DNA of 64,000 nucleotides from Rhodospirillum sp047263945. GTDB lineage: Bacteria; Pseudomonadota; Alphaproteobacteria; Rhodospirillales; Rhodospirillaceae. The notes under the pieces are model-generated. The model saw nothing but the letters and a program-made list of their open reading frames with translations. It was not told the DNA's origin and made no database searches. Where the stretch lies: the NCBI RefSeq assembly GCF_047263945.1, contig NZ_JBLAVB010000006.1:310001-374000 (forward strand). Reading direction: 5' to 3'. A program made the translations under genes and the position numbers. This document shows positions 9,351 to 17,684 of the stretch, piece by piece. Within the stretch, counting starts at the first letter, position 1, and each line of letters starts with the position of its first letter.

Positions 9351-9758
9351 TCACGAGTGCAGCTTCGCCCCTTTTATCGCCTTGTCGACGTCCTTCCTCG
9401 GTCCTCGAAGGGCTATTCCCACAAGATCGGGCGCCTCGGGGGATTCGGCCAAGAAAACTTCTCGGTTCGCCGCATCGTGGCCGGTGGAAAACATGGCGCG
9501 CACATAGGCTGCGCAGGACAGCGCCCGCTCTCCGGCGACCCGATGAGCACGGGCCAGTGCTTTGGGGTCTGCCCCGAAAATCAACATGGGCTCCCCCAAC
9601 AGCCGCGCGTAGGACCGGCCCGCAGCGTCCACATAGGGCTCCCCCATGGCTTCGGGCGCATCAGCAGCGATCCCCGTGGCAAGGAAAGCCGTCACGTTCA
9701 GTTTTTGCCAGACAGCCAGATCCTCGAGAACCAGAATTGCCACCTTAGTGTCAAACAT
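9351..9758 (-). CDS. DUF2000 family protein
   Basis: A 135-residue cytosolic protein starting MFDTKVAILVLEDLAVWQKLN with PMLIFGADPKALARAHR in the middle, the pattern of the DUF2000 family, whose biochemical role is not established. The ATG at 9758 has GGAG twelve bases upstream; a longer start at 9800 adds 14 residues without family resemblance. It is divergent from an Lrp/AsnC regulator gene only 100 bases away, so it is probably that regulator's target. No transmembrane segment or metal motif is obvious. Confidence 0.8.
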   Translation of the reverse strand: MFDTKVAILVLEDLAVWQKLNVTAFLATGIAADAPEAMGEPYVDAAGRSYARLLGEPMLIFGADPKALARAHRVAGERALSCAAYVRAMFSTGHDAANREVFLAESPEAPDLVGIALRGPRKDVDKAIKGAKLHS

Positions 9759-9857
9759 CCTAATAATCTCCAGTAAAATCAGCTTATTTCCGAACGGCAT
9801 TCGGCCATAGCCAGATATACTGACTCAGCTTTCGCTCTCAAAGACTCAAGGGATGCC

Positions 9858-10358
9858 ATGCTCGAAGATTCGAATACCGTTCCGAATCCCCACCCCGGCC
9901 CGGTACGCCTGGACGCAAAGGACAGAATGTTATTAGGCCTATTGTCCGAAGACGCCTCCTTAAGCTACGCCGAATTGGGGGAGCGGGTGCACCTGTCCGC
10001 GCCTGCGGCGCACGAGCGGGTGAAGCGGTTGCGACGAGAGGGGGTGATCCGAGGCACCGTGGCGGTGCTCGACGGGGCCAAACTGGGCCGACCGCTGCTG
10101 TCCTTCGTGCATGTGGACACGACCAGTTGGGCGGTAACTCGCCACCTCCTGGCCCTGAAGGACCTGCCAGACGTGGAAGAGATCCACACCGTCACGGGGG
10201 AAAGCGCCGTACTGCTCAAGGTCCGGACAAGGGACACCCATGCCCTGGAAAAACTCCTGGAGCGGATCCATGCCATCGAGGGTTTCACGGGCACCCGAAG
10301 CTACATCGCGCTCAGCAGCTATCTGGAACGGGGTCCCAGTCCCATCGCCGACGGCTGA
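9858..10358 (+). CDS. Lrp/AsnC family transcriptional regulator
   Basis: A 166-residue regulator. The N-terminal helix-turn-helix is LDAKDRMLLGLLSEDASLSYAELGERVHLSAPAAHERVKRLRREGVI (about residues 17-63). The C-terminal RAM/ligand-binding domain has LPDVEEIHTVTGESAVLLKVRTRD (about 105-130). Such proteins form dimers to octamers and respond to amino acids or related metabolites. The divergent arrangement with the DUF2000 gene suggests control of that gene and of itself. The effector cannot be read from sequence. Confidence 0.92.
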   Translation: MLEDSNTVPNPHPGPVRLDAKDRMLLGLLSEDASLSYAELGERVHLSAPAAHERVKRLRREGVIRGTVAVLDGAKLGRPLLSFVHVDTTSWAVTRHLLALKDLPDVEEIHTVTGESAVLLKVRTRDTHALEKLLERIHAIEGFTGTRSYIALSSYLERGPSPIADG

Positions 10359-10366
10359 ACCGGAGG

Positions 10367-10397
10367 GTCTGAAAGGCCTCTGGGAGGCCTTTCAGAC
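10367..10397. terminator. Perfect 14-bp hairpin between convergent genes
   Basis: GTCTGAAAGGCCTC pairs perfectly with GAGGCCTTTCAGAC around a 3-base loop, nine bases after the Lrp-type gene and before the convergent DUF2126 gene end. There is no T run, but position and strength suggest a bidirectional stop. Confidence 0.65.
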
Positions 10398-10430
10398 GGG
10401 AGTGGGTAAAAGCCCATCAGGCTGCCATTC

Positions 10431-13400
10431 TTACCCCATCCAGCGCAGATCAAGCGTCGCCGGGAAGTGCGGATTACGCTCTTCCCTGGGTGTGCCCATG
10501 AGGCCGTGGCTATGACCGATGGGAAAGAAGCGCGCCAAACGGCGACTTTCGGCCTCATTGCCATTGACCGGAAAGGTCTCATAGTTCCGCCCGCCCGGGT
10601 GGGTCACATGATAGGTGCAGCCCCCCAAAGAGCGCCCACTCCATAGGTCCACGATGTCGAAGACCAGGGGCGTATGGGCGCCGATGGTCGGATGCAGACA
10701 GCTCGCCGGAAGCCACGCACGGTAGCGAATGCCCGCGACCCCCTCGCCCGGAGTGCCGGTGTCCGCCATGGGCAGGCGCCGCCCGTTGCAGGTGATGGCA
10801 TGGCGCCCGGGGACCAGCCCCGAGGCCTTGATCTGCAGGCGCTCGACGGAGCTGTCGACGAAGCGGACCGTGCCCCCGCCGCCGGGTTCCTCGCCCATGA
10901 CGTGCCAGGGCTCCAGGGCATGGCGCACTTCCATCTCCACGCCACCGTGGCGCACGGCGCCGTAACGGGGGAAGCGGAACTCGATATGCGGGGCGAACCA
11001 AGAGAAATCGATGGGGAAGCCTGCCCGGGTCATGTCCTCGCAGATGTCGCGCATATCCTCGGACACATGGTAAGGCAGCATGAACCGGTCACGCAGGGCG
11101 TGACCCCAATGCACCAGAGGCGCCGTATAGGGCTGCTCCCAGAAGCGGGCGATCATCGCACGGAGCAGCAGTTGCTGGGCGAGGCTCATCCGCGCATGGG
11201 GGGGCATCTCGAAGGCGCGGAACTCCACCAACCCCAGGCGCCCCGTGGCGCTGTCCGGGGAATAGAGCTTGTCGATGCAGATCTCCGCCCGGTGGGTATT
11301 GCCGGTGACGTCAACCAACAGATTGCGCATCACCCGGTCAACCAACCAGGGCGGGGGCGGATTGGCCTCCGACTGCTCCTTGGTGGGGAGCTGAGCCAGC
11401 GCGATCTCCAGCTCATAGAGGGTATCGTCCCGGGCTTCGTCCACCCGGGGCGCCTGACTGGTCGGGCCAATAAACAGGCCGCTGAACAGGTAACTCAGGG
11501 CGGGATGGTTCTGCCAATAGCGGACGATGCTGCCCAGCAGATCCGGGCGGCGGATGAAGGGGCTGTCCTTGGTCCTGGCCCCGCCCACCACCAGGTGGTT
11601 GCCGCCGCCGGTGCCGACATGGCGCCCGTCGATCATGAACTTTTCCGTACCCAAGCGGTTGGCCCGAGCTTCCTCGTAGAGGATCTCCGTATTGTTGACC
11701 AACTCATCCCAGGAGGAACAGGGGTGGATGTTCACCTCGATCACGCCTGGGTCTGGGGTCACCTTGATGACGTTCAGGCGGGAGTCTTGCGGCGGGGGAT
11801 AGCCTTCGATGGTCACCGGCAGGCCCAGTTCAACTGCCGTATTCTCCACCTCGTTCAGCAGCTCCAGGTAATCCTCCAGCCGTTCGGTCGGCGGCATGAA
11901 GACATGGAGACGACCATTGCGGGCTTCGACACAGAGGGCCGTGCGGACAACGCCACCCTCACCGTCCCCGGCGGTCTGCTCCATCAAACGCTGGGCGTTC
12001 TCGTCGGGGGCTTGGGCTTCCGCCGCACCGGGAATGCTGGCCTGGACCCGCTGACCTAAGAGGGGGCCCGAAAGGGGCGCGGGTTCGGGCAAGGGGGGCG
12101 GCTCGGGCAGTTCATCCCGGTCCTCGGTGGGATCCTGGCCGTAGATGAAGGGGTAGGAGTCCCGGGGCACCCAAGGCAGGCTGTCCAGCGGAATGCGCAA
12201 GCCCAGGGCCGAATCACCGGGGATCAGATAGCACCGGCCCTGGCGGAATTTCCAAACTTCGGTCAGCCACTTGGGCGCCTGGGCCGGCGCATTCCAGCGC
12301 TGGATCGGCAGGACGTAGCCCCGCAGCTTGTTGACCCCCTCCTCGAAAACCCGGGCGACCCGGTCCCGGGTCTGGGGATCGGCAATCTTATTGTCGATGG
12401 GGTCGACGTTGAAGGGCAGGCGTCGTTCATGCTCGATGAAATGCCAGGGATCCTCATAGGCGGGTTGGATCGCCTTGGGCGTGACATCCAGACGCTTCAC
12501 CAGGGCGTTGATGAAGGTTTCCGCCTCGGGAATATCGTACCCCTTGTTGGAGACCGTATCGCCCAGAAGGGAGGGGTCCCGCCAGATGGGCTTGCCATCC
12601 TTGCGCCAATACAGGTGGTGCGCCCAGCGGGGAAGCTGCTCGCCCGGATACCATTTGCCCTGGCCGAACAAGAGGAAGCCGCCCGGGGCGTAGCGCGCGC
12701 GCAGGCGGTGGATCAGGCCCGTGGCCAGTCGCTCCTTGTCGGGGCCGACGGCGGCGGTGTTCCACTCCGGCCCATCCATGTCGTCGATGGAAACGAAAGT
12801 GGGCTCTCCGCCCATGGTCAGTCGGACATCGCCCTCCTGAAGCTTGCGGTCGATCTCATGGCCCAGGCTTTCGATGGCCGCCCATTGCTCTTCCGAATAG
12901 GGCTTGGTGACTCGCGGCGTTTCAAGGATGCGCGAAATGGACATCTCGAAGTCGAAGGTGGTCTCGCAGGGCTCGACAAGGCCCGAGACCGGCGCCGCAG
13001 AGGGCGTATCCGGCGTCGCGGCAAGGGGGATGTGGCCCTCTCCGGCGAACAGACCGCTGGTGGGATCCAGACCCACCCAACCGGCACCGGGCAAATAGAC
13101 CTCGGTCCAGGCGTGCAGGTCGGTAAAGTCGGCCTCCGGCCCACTGGGACCGTCCAGGGATTTCTGGTCGGCGGTGAGTTGCAGCAGGTAACCGGAAACG
13201 AAGCGGGCCGCCAGACCCAGGTGACGCAAAACGGCGACAAACAGCCAAGCGCTGTCCCGGCAAGAGCCGCGCTCCAGGGTCAGGGTTTCCTCCGGCGACT
13301 GGACACCCGGTTCCATGCGCACGGTATAGGCAATCAACTGTTGAAGGCGCTGGTTGATGGTCACCAGGAAATCGACCGTGCGGGCCTCGGTCCGATCAAT

Positions 13401-13799
13401 GGAGTCCACCAATTCCTGAAGCTTGGGGGTCAGCGGGGGCAGCTTGCGGAAGGGCGCCAGTTCTTCGGCAAGATCAGACGCATAGGCGAAGGGAAAGGTC
13501 TCCGCCTCGGGCTCCAGGAAGAAGTCGAAGGGGTTAAAGACGGCCATATCGGCGACCAGATCCACCTCGACCGAGAAATGATCCACCTTCTCGGGGAAGA
13601 CCACTCGGGCCAACCAATTGGAATGGGGATCCTGCTGCCAATTCAGGAAATGAGGTTCCGGCGTAATCTTGAGAGAATAGGACAGCACATCCGTTCGGCT
13701 GTGCGGCGCGGGACGCAGACGGATCACCTGGGGTGACAACTTGACCAAGCGGTCGTATTTGTATTCCGTACGGTGGTGCAAGGCAGCGTGGATGCTCAT
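10431..13799 (-). CDS. Transglutaminase-like / DUF2126 protein
   Basis: A 1122-residue protein with a bacterial transglutaminase-like N-terminal domain (HHRTEYKYDRLVKLSPQVIRLRP), then a transglutaminase core (residues about 160-270) with GSCRDSAWLFVAVLRHLGLAARFVSGY for the Cys, DLHAWTEVYLPGAGWVGLDPT for the His and Asp. The remaining ~800 residues match the DUF2126 pattern (RLTMGGEPTFVSIDDMDGPEWNTAAVG, VGTGGGNHLVVGGA). No signal peptide or membrane segment is seen. The fused form is known in proteobacteria, often beside other transglutaminase and alpha-E genes, but no such partner is present here. Its substrate is unknown. Confidence 0.92.
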   Translation of the reverse strand: MSIHAALHHRTEYKYDRLVKLSPQVIRLRPAPHSRTDVLSYSLKITPEPHFLNWQQDPHSNWLARVVFPEKVDHFSVEVDLVADMAVFNPFDFFLEPEAETFPFAYASDLAEELAPFRKLPPLTPKLQELVDSIDRTEARTVDFLVTINQRLQQLIAYTVRMEPGVQSPEETLTLERGSCRDSAWLFVAVLRHLGLAARFVSGYLLQLTADQKSLDGPSGPEADFTDLHAWTEVYLPGAGWVGLDPTSGLFAGEGHIPLAATPDTPSAAPVSGLVEPCETTFDFEMSISRILETPRVTKPYSEEQWAAIESLGHEIDRKLQEGDVRLTMGGEPTFVSIDDMDGPEWNTAAVGPDKERLATGLIHRLRARYAPGGFLLFGQGKWYPGEQLPRWAHHLYWRKDGKPIWRDPSLLGDTVSNKGYDIPEAETFINALVKRLDVTPKAIQPAYEDPWHFIEHERRLPFNVDPIDNKIADPQTRDRVARVFEEGVNKLRGYVLPIQRWNAPAQAPKWLTEVWKFRQGRCYLIPGDSALGLRIPLDSLPWVPRDSYPFIYGQDPTEDRDELPEPPPLPEPAPLSGPLLGQRVQASIPGAAEAQAPDENAQRLMEQTAGDGEGGVVRTALCVEARNGRLHVFMPPTERLEDYLELLNEVENTAVELGLPVTIEGYPPPQDSRLNVIKVTPDPGVIEVNIHPCSSWDELVNNTEILYEEARANRLGTEKFMIDGRHVGTGGGNHLVVGGARTKDSPFIRRPDLLGSIVRYWQNHPALSYLFSGLFIGPTSQAPRVDEARDDTLYELEIALAQLPTKEQSEANPPPPWLVDRVMRNLLVDVTGNTHRAEICIDKLYSPDSATGRLGLVEFRAFEMPPHARMSLAQQLLLRAMIARFWEQPYTAPLVHWGHALRDRFMLPYHVSEDMRDICEDMTRAGFPIDFSWFAPHIEFRFPRYGAVRHGGVEMEVRHALEPWHVMGEEPGGGGTVRFVDSSVERLQIKASGLVPGRHAITCNGRRLPMADTGTPGEGVAGIRYRAWLPASCLHPTIGAHTPLVFDIVDLWSGRSLGGCTYHVTHPGGRNYETFPVNGNEAESRRLARFFPIGHSHGLMGTPREERNPHFPATLDLRWMG

Positions 13800-13889
13800 C
13801 GGGAATCCCTATCGGAGAACAGACTGGCCTTATCGTTAATGGTCCGTTTCCCTCCATCCCGCAAGGCCGCGCATGCGAAATAACCCACC

Positions 13890-14084
13890 TAGTGGATCAA
13901 CCGAAACATTTGAGTTCAACGTCGGGATCGGCAGACAATCCGGTAAGCCACTCAAATGTTTTGATAAGTTGATCCATCAATCGAAGAGCCTAGTGGTTCG
14001 AAGCGTCAGATTCGAACCACTAGATCATATAGTTAGAGCGGAATGAGACGGAAAACCGCACACACTTTTCCTCATTCCGCTCTA
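13890..14084. repeat. Cluster of three intergenic inverted repeats
   Basis: In this 420-base gap upstream of dgcN are: an imperfect inverted repeat with arms near 13896-13918 and 13951-13976 (TGGATCAAC...ACATTTGAGT); a perfect 13-bp stem at 13990-14023 (CTAGTGGTTCGAA, loop 8); and a perfect 14-bp stem with arms 14034-14047 and 14071-14084 (TAGAGCGGAATGAG). Arms begin with CTAG or TAGA. No gene is seen in the gap. Confidence 0.85.
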
Positions 14085-14220
14085 GGAACCCGGAAGTCGT
14101 CCCTCACCGGGGTTGGCGGCCCGTCGTTGGGGCCCCATCTAAGCGGATTGAGGGACGCTAACCGCCCCTATACTGTCATTTTCATCGTCTTTTCCCTCTT
14201 TCTGGTCTCAGGAGTCTCCC

Positions 14221-15228
14221 ATGGCCCTTCGCGCGCCCTACCTGCTGTTCCTCGGCGATGCCCCCGACAAACTGGCGGCCAAGACCGCCAATGGCATTCA
14301 CCAATGGCGGCCGGACTGGTGCCTGGGACAATTCCGTCTGCCCGGCTGCAAGGCAGACCTGGGGATTCCCGACATGACCCTGGAGGAAGCCCGCGCCGCC
14401 GGAGCCGAAACCCTGGTGCTTGGCGTCGCCAACCGGGGTGGCCGCATCGGCGAGGCCTGGCGGGAGATCCTGCTCCAGGCCGTGGAGCTGGGTTTCGACA
14501 TCGCAGCGGGTCTGCACCAGAAGGTCGCCGATGTTCCGGGCCTGGCCGAAGCCGCCGCCGCCAAGGGGGTGGCCTTGCATGATGTCCGCCACCCCACCGA
14601 CCCCCTGGATGTGGGCACCGGCGAACCCCGCAGCGGCAAGCGCATCCTGGCCGTGGGCACCGATTGCTCGGTGGGCAAGATGTACACCATGCTGGCCATG
14701 GAAAAGGCCATGCGCGACGCGGGCATGAAAGCCGATTTCCGGGCCACGGGCCAGACCGGCATCCTGATCGCCGGGTCGGGGATCTCCGTTGATGCGGTGG
14801 TGTCCGATTTCATCAGCGGCGCCACCGAACGCCTCGCCCCCGCCCACGATGCCGACCATTGGGATCTGGTGGAAGGTCAGGGCTCGCTGTTCCATGCCTC
14901 CTTCGCCGGAGTCAGCCTTGGCCTTCTGCACGGTGCCCAACCCGACTATCTGGTGATCTGCCACGAGCCCAACCGCCCCCATATGCGCGGCCTACCTGGG
15001 CGCGCCCTGCCCTCGCTGGAGGAGTGCATGGAGCTCAACCTGCGCTGCGCCCGGCTGACCAATCCGGACGTTCAGGTTCTCGGAATGGCCTTCAACACCT
15101 CTGCCCTGGCCGATGCAGAGGCCCAGGACCTGATGGCCCACACCGCCGAGACCTTCGGCCTCCCCTGCGTGGATCCGGTACGCACCGGCGTCGCCCCCCT
15201 GGTGGACAGCCTGATGGCGAAGGGATAA
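14221..15228 (+). CDS. dgcN: DUF1611 family protein, DgcN-like (D-glutamate metabolism)
   Basis: A 335-residue DUF1611 protein with a P-loop-like GTDCSVGKMYT near residue 147 and DLVEGQGSLFH near 220. In marine proteobacteria this family (DgcN), paired with DgcA, has been described as an N-acetyltransferase acting on D-glutamate. The next gene is the matching enolase-superfamily racemase, four bases downstream, so the two form one operon. The ATG at 14221 starts the family N-terminus (RAPYLLFLGD). Assignment rests on family resemblance plus the pairing. Confidence 0.85.
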   Translation: MALRAPYLLFLGDAPDKLAAKTANGIHQWRPDWCLGQFRLPGCKADLGIPDMTLEEARAAGAETLVLGVANRGGRIGEAWREILLQAVELGFDIAAGLHQKVADVPGLAEAAAAKGVALHDVRHPTDPLDVGTGEPRSGKRILAVGTDCSVGKMYTMLAMEKAMRDAGMKADFRATGQTGILIAGSGISVDAVVSDFISGATERLAPAHDADHWDLVEGQGSLFHASFAGVSLGLLHGAQPDYLVICHEPNRPHMRGLPGRALPSLEECMELNLRCARLTNPDVQVLGMAFNTSALADAEAQDLMAHTAETFGLPCVDPVRTGVAPLVDSLMAKG

Positions 15229-15232
15229 TGCC

Positions 15233-16258
15233 GTGAGCGTGACCGGAACCGGGACCGAGACCGCGCCCCTGCTGACCCTGTCGGACGAACGCTGGCCGAT
15301 TGCCGGGTCCTTCGTCATTTCCAGGGGCGCCAAGACCGAAGCCCATGTGATCCTCGCCCGCATCACCCAAACCCTGGCGGACGGTCGAACCGTCGTTGGC
15401 CAGGGAGAGGCCGTTCCCTATGCCCGCTATGGGGAAACCGTGGCGGACTCCCTGAAAGCGCTGGAGGCCATGGTACCCCTGGTGGCCGAGGGACTGACCT
15501 CCCAGGGGCTGCTGTCGGCCATGGCCCCGGGCGCAGCCCGCAATGCCCTGGACTGCGCCCTGATCGACCTGGAGGCCAAACGCTCCGGCCAACCCGCCTG
15601 GCGGACCCTTGGCCTGCGCGAACCCGCTCCGGCGGTGACAGCGGAAACCATCAGCCTCGGCCCGCCCGAGGAGATGGAGGCCAAGGCCCGCGCCCTGGCC
15701 AACCGCCCGCTGCTGAAGATCAAGGTGGGGGGGGATGATCCCATCACCCGGGTAACCGCCGTGCGCCAGGGTGCCCCCGATTCGAAGCTGATCGTCGATG
15801 CCAACGAAGGCTGGGCCGCCGAAGACCTTCCTGCCCTGCTGGCGGCCATGGCCGATTTGTCCGTGGATCTGATCGAACAGCCCCTGCCCGCCGATGCGGA
15901 CGAGGCTTTGGAGGGGATCAACAGCCCCGTCCCCCTCTGCGCCGACGAATCCGTCCATACGGCAGAGGACCTCCCCCGACTGGCCCGCCGATATGGTCTG
16001 GTCAATATCAAGCTGGACAAGACCGGAGGGCTGACCGCCGCCTTGACACTCGCCGATGCCGCAGAGGCCCAGGGCATGGGCATCATGGTCGGCTGTATGC
16101 TCGCCACCTCGCTGGCCATGGCCCCGGCGCTTCTCCTGGCCGACCGGGCGGCCTTCGTCGACCTGGACGGCCCTGTCCTGCTGGCAAAGGACCGGTCCCC
16201 AGGCCTGGACTTTGCCCAAGGGATCGTCTCCCCCCCAGCCCCAGCCCTATGGGGGTAG
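15233..16258 (+). CDS. dgcA: N-acetyl-D-glutamate racemase-like enolase-superfamily enzyme
   Basis: A 341-residue mandelate racemase/dipeptide epimerase-type barrel enzyme. Visible motifs are LKIKVGG (KxK base), IVDANEGW and LIEQPLP and CADESVH (metal ligands), and NIKLDKTGG (second base Lys). In the DgcN-DgcA pair it racemises N-acetyl-D-glutamate so that L-glutamate can be recovered. Translation starts at GTG 15233, four bases after the dgcN stop. A dipeptide epimerase activity is the alternative; linkage to dgcN argues against it. A hairpin with a T tail follows the stop. Confidence 0.87.
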   Translation: MSVTGTGTETAPLLTLSDERWPIAGSFVISRGAKTEAHVILARITQTLADGRTVVGQGEAVPYARYGETVADSLKALEAMVPLVAEGLTSQGLLSAMAPGAARNALDCALIDLEAKRSGQPAWRTLGLREPAPAVTAETISLGPPEEMEAKARALANRPLLKIKVGGDDPITRVTAVRQGAPDSKLIVDANEGWAAEDLPALLAAMADLSVDLIEQPLPADADEALEGINSPVPLCADESVHTAEDLPRLARRYGLVNIKLDKTGGLTAALTLADAAEAQGMGIMVGCMLATSLAMAPALLLADRAAFVDLDGPVLLAKDRSPGLDFAQGIVSPPAPALWG

Positions 16259-16268
16259 GTAGGTATAT

Positions 16269-16297
16269 AACCCTTAGTATTGAAAGGGTTTTATTTT
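16269..16297 (+). terminator. Terminator after dgcA
   Basis: AACCCTT (16269-16275) pairs with AAGGGTT (16284-16290), followed by TTATTTT. It starts ten bases after the dgcA stop and separates the dgc operon from the GGDEF gene. Confidence 0.7.
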
Positions 16298-16366
16298 ACT
16301 TCCCTGCGCATACTCCCTATCTTACCGCAAAACACGTAAGATAGGGGGGCCTTCGGGCAACTGGGA

Positions 16367-17563
16367 ATGGCCAAACCGGGACCAAACATTAGTGGGGCGC
16401 TGGCTCGGATCACCAACGAACTCACAGCGGATCTTATGTACGACCTTGTTCTGCCACTCGGGCATTCGCCCCTCGTTCAGCGCCGCAGGGCGATTCTGAT
16501 TATCTCTCGGGTGCGCTGGGTTGCGATGACCTTCGCCGTACTCACGCCCCTATGGATCGCCGTCGATATGGTGATGTTCCCTTGGCCGCTGTCGGGTATT
16601 CTGACCGCCCTGCGGGTCGGTGCCACGGTCACCTTCGGCAGCATCGCCCTGGGATTCCGCAATACGGAGCGCATGCGCTCGGCCATGACAGCCCTGGCCC
16701 TGCTTCTGGCCATCCCCTGCCTCTTTTTTATTATCAGCGTACCCTCTTTGGCGAATTTTGACCTGACCGCGATACAACAGGTCTTTGCCTCCGGTTATGC
16801 CTTCCTGCCCTTTGTGATGGTTGCCGGTCTCGCGGTCTTTCCCATCACCTTCGTGGAGGGAGTCGCCCTGACGGCTCCCCTGATCCTGTCCCAATTCGGC
16901 GTAGCTATCCTTGGATTTCCCCTGGAGCCCTTCAATTATTACCTGGGCGCCCTTTGGCTGCTGGCCCTGCTGGCGATCGTGGCCACCTTGGCGGGCATGA
17001 GCCAGTTGCACTTCATGACCCAATTGGTCAATCAGGCGGCCCACGACGGCCTGACCAAGGTCTACACCCGCCGGGTGGGCGAGGAACTGCTGGATGTCCA
17101 GTTCAACAGTTCCCAAAGATCGGGATTGCCGCTTTCCATCGCCTTTCTCGATTTGGACCATTTCAAATCGGTGAACGACCGGTTCGGGCACGAAGAAGGG
17201 GACAAGACCCTCAAACGGGCCTGTGAGTCCCTGCGCAAGGTGCTGCGCCGCGGCGATATCGTCGTCCGGTGGGGGGGCGAGGAGTTCATCATCATGATGC
17301 CCAATACCACCGGTGTGGGGGCGTTGAACGCCATCTTGCGTCTGCGGGAATTGGGCCTGGGCAACCGTCCCGATGGGGAACCCCAAACCGCAAGCATCGG
17401 CGTCGCCGAAATGGTCGCCGATGAAAGCGCAGACTGGTCCGAGCTGGTCGAATTGGCGGACAAGCGGATGTACAAGGCCAAAAAATCCGGTCGCGATCGC
17501 GTCGTGACCCTGAACGAAGAAATGATCACCGACTCGGCCCCCATGACCGTCGCGGCCTCCTGA
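16367..17563 (+). CDS. Membrane-bound diguanylate cyclase
   Basis: Makes cyclic di-GMP from GTP. Of the 398 residues, about 45-215 form five to six hydrophobic membrane segments (for example AMTALALLLAIPCLFFIISV and LGALWLLALLAIVATLAG). The GGDEF domain follows at about 225-380, with DHDGLT-like start AAHDGLTKVYTRR, LDLDHFKSVNDRFGH, an intact active-site WGGEEF and ADKRMYKAKKSGRDRV. No RxxD inhibitory site is seen before GGEEF. The sensory module belongs to no class I can name with certainty. It stands alone, separated from dgcA by a terminator. Confidence 0.92.
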   Translation: MAKPGPNISGALARITNELTADLMYDLVLPLGHSPLVQRRRAILIISRVRWVAMTFAVLTPLWIAVDMVMFPWPLSGILTALRVGATVTFGSIALGFRNTERMRSAMTALALLLAIPCLFFIISVPSLANFDLTAIQQVFASGYAFLPFVMVAGLAVFPITFVEGVALTAPLILSQFGVAILGFPLEPFNYYLGALWLLALLAIVATLAGMSQLHFMTQLVNQAAHDGLTKVYTRRVGEELLDVQFNSSQRSGLPLSIAFLDLDHFKSVNDRFGHEEGDKTLKRACESLRKVLRRGDIVVRWGGEEFIIMMPNTTGVGALNAILRLRELGLGNRPDGEPQTASIGVAEMVADESADWSELVELADKRMYKAKKSGRDRVVTLNEEMITDSAPMTVAAS

Positions 17564-17684
17564 CGGGCGGTGTGAACCGGCCCTTGTCTCCCATCGCAAA
17601 CCCTGTTTCCTCTGGGCACAGGGTGGTCTAAAACGGTGCTTGTTCCCCATAGTGGCCCCTCAACAGAAGGCACCGGACCACCCC

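Noticed and set aside
9142..9748. Small frames through the GC-rich repeat element at 9191
   Set aside because: They translate palindromic repeat modules (RPQTP-type peptides) found at several noncoding sites.
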